Shown piece after piece: positions 60,509-64,000 of a stretch of 64,000 nt of DNA. The notes beneath the pieces are model-generated. The model ran no database searches and was not told the origin of the DNA. It worked only from the letters and a program-made list of their open reading frames with translations. The position numbers and the translations under genes were made by a program. How positions within the stretch are numbered: position 1 is the stretch's first letter; each line of letters begins with the position of its first letter. The stretch comes from Clostridia bacterium (GTDB taxonomy: Bacteria; Bacillota; Clostridia; UBA1381), in the NCBI GenBank assembly GCA_900751885.1, contig CAADTH010000050.1:1-64000 (forward strand). The letters are read 5' to 3'.

Positions 60509-60753
60509 TTTATAGATACGTACCATATCGTGCTCCAATCAAAATTACGGCATATATGCCGCACCAATAGTCAATGCGAGAGAACAAGCCTGGAAGGGGG
60601 TTTTCTAAGGGGGATATCCCCCCCTTAGACATTCTTTATGCCTCTTTTCTCATGCGAGAAAAGGGGCTCTGGGATAAGCATAGTCAATTAGAACATAAAC
60701 TATAGACGCGGGGCGAAGCACCCCGTTATCTATGGAATAATAGGATGGCTAAC
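60509..60753 (-). repeat. Structured repeat, copy 3 (inverted)
   Basis: About 245 bp, the inverted counterpart of copy 1, ending ATGGCTAAC so that copies 1 and 3 form outward-facing terminal inverted repeats around the XRE/RHH genes. It fills most of the 60457-60866 gap. Confidence 0.85.
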
Positions 60754-60816
60754 GGCAGTTCGTTTCACTTTGGTATTACGTCGTGATTGTTTATGAAATA
60801 AAAATAGCAGAGTAAT

Positions 60817-60843
60817 AAAAAAGACGGCTCAGCCGTCTTTTTT
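60817..60843. terminator. Terminator identical to that at 59511
   Basis: The same AAAAAAGACGGC/GCCGTCTTTTTT inverted repeat, here downstream of the zeta-toxin gene. Confidence 0.85.
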
Positions 60844-60866
60844 GTTGTGCGAGAAATGTATTTGTG

Positions 60867-61409
60867 TTAAATCTTCAATTTGCGATTTATTCCAAAAAAT
60901 ATTTTCCCAATAAAAATATTCTTCTTTTCTTTTTTAAATATTCGAAAAGGGGTATCTGAGTTGTCATAAATATGGCAGATGTCGCATAATTCTAAAAGGC
61001 TTGGAATCAGATGGAATGCCTTTACATAGCGACTGACAATTTTTTCTTTTGGTACATCATGACCGCCAGAGGCTTTGCGAACTTGTACTCTAGTAATATT
61101 AATCATAGGATTTGCAGTCAAAACATAAAAGCATTTAATAAAATATCCGTTGTCTTTTGCCCGCTTTAAAAGGTTTAAGTTTCTGTTTGTAGATAAAACC
61201 GTTTCAAATGTAAAATCAGTTTTTGTATCAATCAGTGTATTTTTCATAGAATCTGCTGTTTGAGCGGCTTGGATATCGCTACAATGATTTGCTTTTTTAA
61301 TATCATCCGCATTGATATAAGGTTCAATGATATTTGCCATTTTTGTAATAGTGCTTTTTCCACTTCCGTTTGGACCGGCAAAAACGATGATTTCAGGCTT
61401 CCTCTTCAT
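60867..61409 (-). CDS. Zeta-toxin-like P-loop kinase
   Basis: A 180-aa protein; the ATG at 61409 follows GGGAG, and a longer in-frame start at 61472 lies inside the upstream gene. Walker A is FAGPNGSGKSTIT, followed by INADDIKK and FETVLSTNRN, the typical zeta/AAA_33 pattern. Zeta toxins phosphorylate UDP-N-acetylglucosamine or related sugars and block wall synthesis; others of this type have unknown targets. It overlaps the preceding small gene by 17 bp, as in toxin-antitoxin pairs. Confidence 0.8.
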   Translation of the reverse strand: MKRKPEIIVFAGPNGSGKSTITKMANIIEPYINADDIKKANHCSDIQAAQTADSMKNTLIDTKTDFTFETVLSTNRNLNLLKRAKDNGYFIKCFYVLTANPMINITRVQVRKASGGHDVPKEKIVSRYVKAFHLIPSLLELCDICHIYDNSDTPFRIFKKEKKNIFIGKIFFGINRKLKI

Positions 61410-61590
61410 ACACTCGTCTCCCGTCAGGATATTCGATATATGGAGCTTTTTTTTCGAAGTCATACTTTGCAATCGGCAGACCCTTTATCTTTTTTATCTC
61501 ATTTTCAATCCGCACTGCTTCCTGGAAGCGTTTTGTAAGTTCTTCATCCGGCACACCACAAGTAAAATCCAATTCATTTGTTTCATTCAT
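61393..61590 (-). CDS. Small acidic partner of the zeta-like toxin
   Basis: A 65-aa acidic protein (DEELTKRFQEAVRIENEIKK, later YIEYPDGRRVYEEEA) encoded directly before and overlapping the zeta-like gene. Order, size and overlap suggest the antitoxin. It does not obviously resemble the classical epsilon protein. Confidence 0.65.
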   Translation of the reverse strand: MNETNELDFTCGVPDEELTKRFQEAVRIENEIKKIKGLPIAKYDFEKKAPYIEYPDGRRVYEEEA

Positions 61591-61668
61591 TCAGCTCACT
61601 TCCCTTCTGAGGTATCATAGTATAGTCTTAGTATAACATAAAATACAACATATTACAATCAGGATACG

Positions 61669-61705
61669 TAAAAAGCAGACGAACCGGCTAGTTCGTCTGC
61701 TTTTT
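61669..61705 (-). terminator. Intrinsic terminator of guaB
   Basis: AAAAAGCAGACGAAC and GTTCGTCTGCTTTTT around a six-nt loop; functional in both directions. Confidence 0.9.
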
Positions 61706-61706
61706 A

Positions 61707-63173
61707 TTATGCCTGTGTATTAAAGCTATAGTTTGGCGCTTCCTTTGTGATATAGATGTCATGCGGATGGCTTTCCTTGAGCCCTGCGCCTGTGATGCGG
61801 ATGAATTTGCCATTCTCCTTCAAATCCGCGATGGTACCTGTCCCACAGTAGCCCATGCCGGAGCGGAGTCCGCCGAGCAGCTGGAACACAGTATCGGAAA
61901 GTGGTCCCTTATAAGGAACGCGTCCTTCCACGCCCTCAGGAACAAGCTTTTTCGAGCCGGTCTGGAAATAACGGTCGCGGCTTCCCTTTTCCATTGCCGC
62001 AAGAGAGCCCATGCCTCGGTAGACCTTAAAGCGTCTGCCCTGATAAATCTCGAATTCGCCCGGGCTTTCCTCACAGCCTGCGAACAGGCTTCCCATCATG
62101 ACAACGTCCGCGCCCGCGGCGATTGCCTTTGTGATATCGCCTGAGTATTTGATGCCGCCGTCGGCTATGACAGGAACGCCGTATTTCTTTGCAACCTGCG
62201 ATACGTCGTAGATGGCGGTGATTTGCGGTGCGCCGATGCCTGCAATTACGCGGGTGGTGCAGATAGACCCAGGACCGATTCCGACCTTGACACAATCCGC
62301 GCCCGCCTTAATCAAATCCTCTGCCGCTTCGCCTGTGGCGATATTTCCGACGATGACAGGCAGACCCGGGAACGCATTTTTGATTTCTTTTACTTTATTG
62401 ATGATATTTTGGGAGTGTCCATGTGCAGAATCGAGAACAATTACGTCTACTCCTGCCGTGACAACCGCCTGAACGCGCTCAAGTGCATCGGCTGTCACGC
62501 CGATTGCCGCGCCGGCGAGAAGCCGTCCGCCTGCGTCGCGCGCAGAGTTTGGATACTGGACTGCCTTTTCGATATCCTTAATGGTAATCAGTCCCTTGAG
62601 GTATCCCTCCTTGTCCACGATTGGAAGCTTTTCAATCTTATATTTTCTGAGAATCTCCTGCGCTTCGTCGAGGGTGGTACCCTCTGGAGCGGTAATCAGA
62701 TTCTCATGCGTCATAGCCTGACTGATTTTTTTGGAGAAATCCGTCTCAAAGCGGAGGTCGCGGTTGGTGATAATACCGACGAGCTTTCCGGCCTCATCAG
62801 TGACAGGAACGCCTGAAATTTTATAGCGGCCCATCAAATCGTCCGCGTCCTTTATGGTATGCTCTGCCGACAGGCTGAAGGGATTGACGATAACGCCGTT
62901 TTCAGAGCGTTTTACCTTATCTACCTCAGCGGCCTGTTCCTCAATGGTCATATTTTTATGGATGATTCCGATGCCGCCCTCGCGCGCGATTGCGATTGCC
63001 ATCGGCGCCTCTGTCACAGTATCCATGGCAGAGCTCATCATCGGGATGTTCAGGCGGATGGTCTTTGTCAAATTGGTGGACAGGTCTACCTCGTTTGGCA
63101 GAATGTCGGACGCTTGCGGAAGAAGCAGAACATCATCGAATGTGAGCCCTTCTTTTGCAAACTTATCCTGCAT
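61707..63173 (-). CDS. guaB: IMP dehydrogenase
   Basis: A 488-aa enzyme oxidising IMP to XMP with NAD+, the first step to GMP. FDDVLLLPQASDILPNEVDL at the start, two CBS domains (about 95-205), the catalytic loop GPGSICTTRVIAGIG with active-site Cys, and MGSLFAGCEESPGE are all present. Full family length. Monocistronic, between its own promoter and terminator. Confidence 0.97.
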   Translation of the reverse strand: MQDKFAKEGLTFDDVLLLPQASDILPNEVDLSTNLTKTIRLNIPMMSSAMDTVTEAPMAIAIAREGGIGIIHKNMTIEEQAAEVDKVKRSENGVIVNPFSLSAEHTIKDADDLMGRYKISGVPVTDEAGKLVGIITNRDLRFETDFSKKISQAMTHENLITAPEGTTLDEAQEILRKYKIEKLPIVDKEGYLKGLITIKDIEKAVQYPNSARDAGGRLLAGAAIGVTADALERVQAVVTAGVDVIVLDSAHGHSQNIINKVKEIKNAFPGLPVIVGNIATGEAAEDLIKAGADCVKVGIGPGSICTTRVIAGIGAPQITAIYDVSQVAKKYGVPVIADGGIKYSGDITKAIAAGADVVMMGSLFAGCEESPGEFEIYQGRRFKVYRGMGSLAAMEKGSRDRYFQTGSKKLVPEGVEGRVPYKGPLSDTVFQLLGGLRSGMGYCGTGTIADLKENGKFIRITGAGLKESHPHDIYITKEAPNYSFNTQA

Positions 63174-63223
63174 AAAACAACAACTCCTCTCTTTTGTAGC
63201 TACGTCTGATATTGATTTTATCT

Positions 63224-63252
63224 ATTCTATCAAATTGGACAAAATTTTTCAA
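63224..63252 (-). promoter_or_regulatory. SigA-type promoter of guaB
   Basis: On the minus strand TTGAAA, a 17-bp spacer and TAGAAT, about 50 bp before the start codon. Confidence 0.7.
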
Positions 63253-63297
63253 GAGATTTATGCAATGATACAAAATTTTTCTGCATAATTGGGAGTA

Positions 63298-64000
63298 TTA
63301 TACAGAAATTGCGTATTGCTGTAGGGTATGGATGAGTTCGTCAAGGTCTGTGATGCGAAAGACCTGCTCTCGGATGTGGGCGCCGCCGCGCATTCCCTTG
63401 ATGTACCACGCGATATGCTTGCGCGCTTCCTTGATTCCGCGGCTTTCGCCCTTACAGTCCACCAACATTTGCACCTGCTCGATTGCCTGATGAATGCGAT
63501 CTTGGGCGGTGGGTTGGAAGGAGACAGCGCCTGTGGTGAGAAGCTCGTTGATTTGGCGGAAGAGAAACGGATTTCCCTGTGCGCCGCGTCCAACCATGAC
63601 AGCGTCACAGCCGGTGGCATTCATCATGGAGAGGGCGTCCTCTGCGCGGAAGATGTCACCGTTTCCAATGACAGGGATGGACACGGCTTCCTTGACTGCG
63701 CGGATAGTGTTCCAATCCGCCGTACCAGAGTAAAACTGCATGCGCGTGCGTCCGTGCACGGTGATTGCCGCCGCGCCGCTTTGCTCTAAAATTTTGGCAA
63801 ACTCGACAGCATTACAGCTTACATCGTCCCAGCCCTTGCGGATTTTGACAGTGACGGGAAGGTTGGTGGCACGGGCAGCGGCACGGACAATCTCACCTGC
63901 GAGATGAGGTGACTTCATCAGTGCGCTTCCGTCACCATTATTCACGATTTTCGGCGCAGGACAACCCATGTTGATGTCGATGAGGTCTGCGCCATGCTGT
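63298..64000 (-). CDS. dusB: tRNA-dihydrouridine synthase, 5' end outside window
   Basis: The frame runs off the right edge; 234 C-terminal residues are visible. DLIDINMGCPAPKIVNNGDG contains the catalytic Cys, and VTVKIRKGWDD, ITVHGRTRMQFYSG and IPVIGNGDI are the FMN- and tRNA-binding blocks of the DusB/NifR3 group. It reduces uridines in tRNA using FMN and NADPH. The stop is 125 bp from the guaB start, and both genes run in the same direction. Confidence 0.93.
   Translation of the reverse strand, partial: QHGADLIDINMGCPAPKIVNNGDGSALMKSPHLAGEIVRAAARATNLPVTVKIRKGWDDVSCNAVEFAKILEQSGAAAITVHGRTRMQFYSGTADWNTIRAVKEAVSIPVIGNGDIFRAEDALSMMNATGCDAVMVGRGAQGNPFLFRQINELLTTGAVSFQPTAQDRIHQAIEQVQMLVDCKGESRGIKEARKHIAWYIKGMRGGAHIREQVFRITDLDELIHTLQQYAISV

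Overview
The window looks like part of the chromosome of an anaerobic, probably spore-forming Clostridia-class bacterium (Bacillota). The sequence evidence is S-layer-homology (SLH) anchored surface proteins, strong AGGAGG-type ribosome-binding sites, maturation genes for [FeFe]-hydrogenase (hydF, hydG and a TM1266-type regulator), a short hisG paired with hisZ, and several small genes of spore-coat or small-spore-protein character. No tRNA, rRNA or CRISPR array was seen. The species cannot be named from sequence alone.

Positions 1-34.2 kb hold a very large cell-surface locus. Three tandem fibronectin type III (FN3) genes come first. Two (1-4095 and 4822-6405) stop abruptly inside an FN3 domain. 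The third (7025-17440, 3,471 aa) is complete, with a glycine-rich head, about 29 FN3 domains, acidic DxDGDG calcium-type repeats and a C-terminal dockerin-like module. The two later copies share the same promoter, a ~300-nt structured leader and a pre-RBS hairpin. A broken dockerin gene and seven secreted proteins follow. Six of the seven carry cohesin-like beta-sandwich domains; dockerin-like tails and SLH triplets are distributed among them. The last six form one apparent operon (promoter 19233, terminator 34203). I read the locus as a non-cellulolytic cohesin/dockerin-type scaffold that tethers giant FN3 adhesins to the S-layer.

Positions 34.2-39.5 kb contain an orphan PTS EIIA, a YifB/ComM-type ATPase and the most striking feature of the window. 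A 2,110-bp element encoding a serine recombinase splits a Cys-rich, coat-type gene. Its two ends align on a 14-bp near-repeat. Excision restores a perfect 276-codon frame, and the inferred attP has dyad arms centred exactly on the shared GA dinucleotide. A SigK-like promoter precedes the split gene and a SigE-like promoter precedes the recombinase. This is what a sporulation-controlled intervening element (like skin/sigK or SP-beta/spsM) would look like, here in an apparently new host gene and in very compact form.

Positions 39.5-51.2 kb are ordinary metabolism: a LysR regulator divergent from a YeiH-type exporter; three tiny basic/polar genes (44, 52 and 47 aa) in an operon; a GNAT / ArsC-Spx-like / Sir2 / amidohydrolase operon; a partial histidine operon hisZ-hisG-hisA-hisIE; hydF; and a VOC-family protein.

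Positions 51.2-64 kb contain a BspA-like leucine-rich surface protein, hydG with its TM1266-like regulator behind an attenuator-like leader, a RelA/SpoT-domain alarmone synthetase, araB-araD, and a small accessory island. The island has XRE and ribbon-helix-helix regulators, three copies of a ~215-245-bp structured repeat and a zeta-toxin pair. guaB and a 5'-partial dusB end the window.
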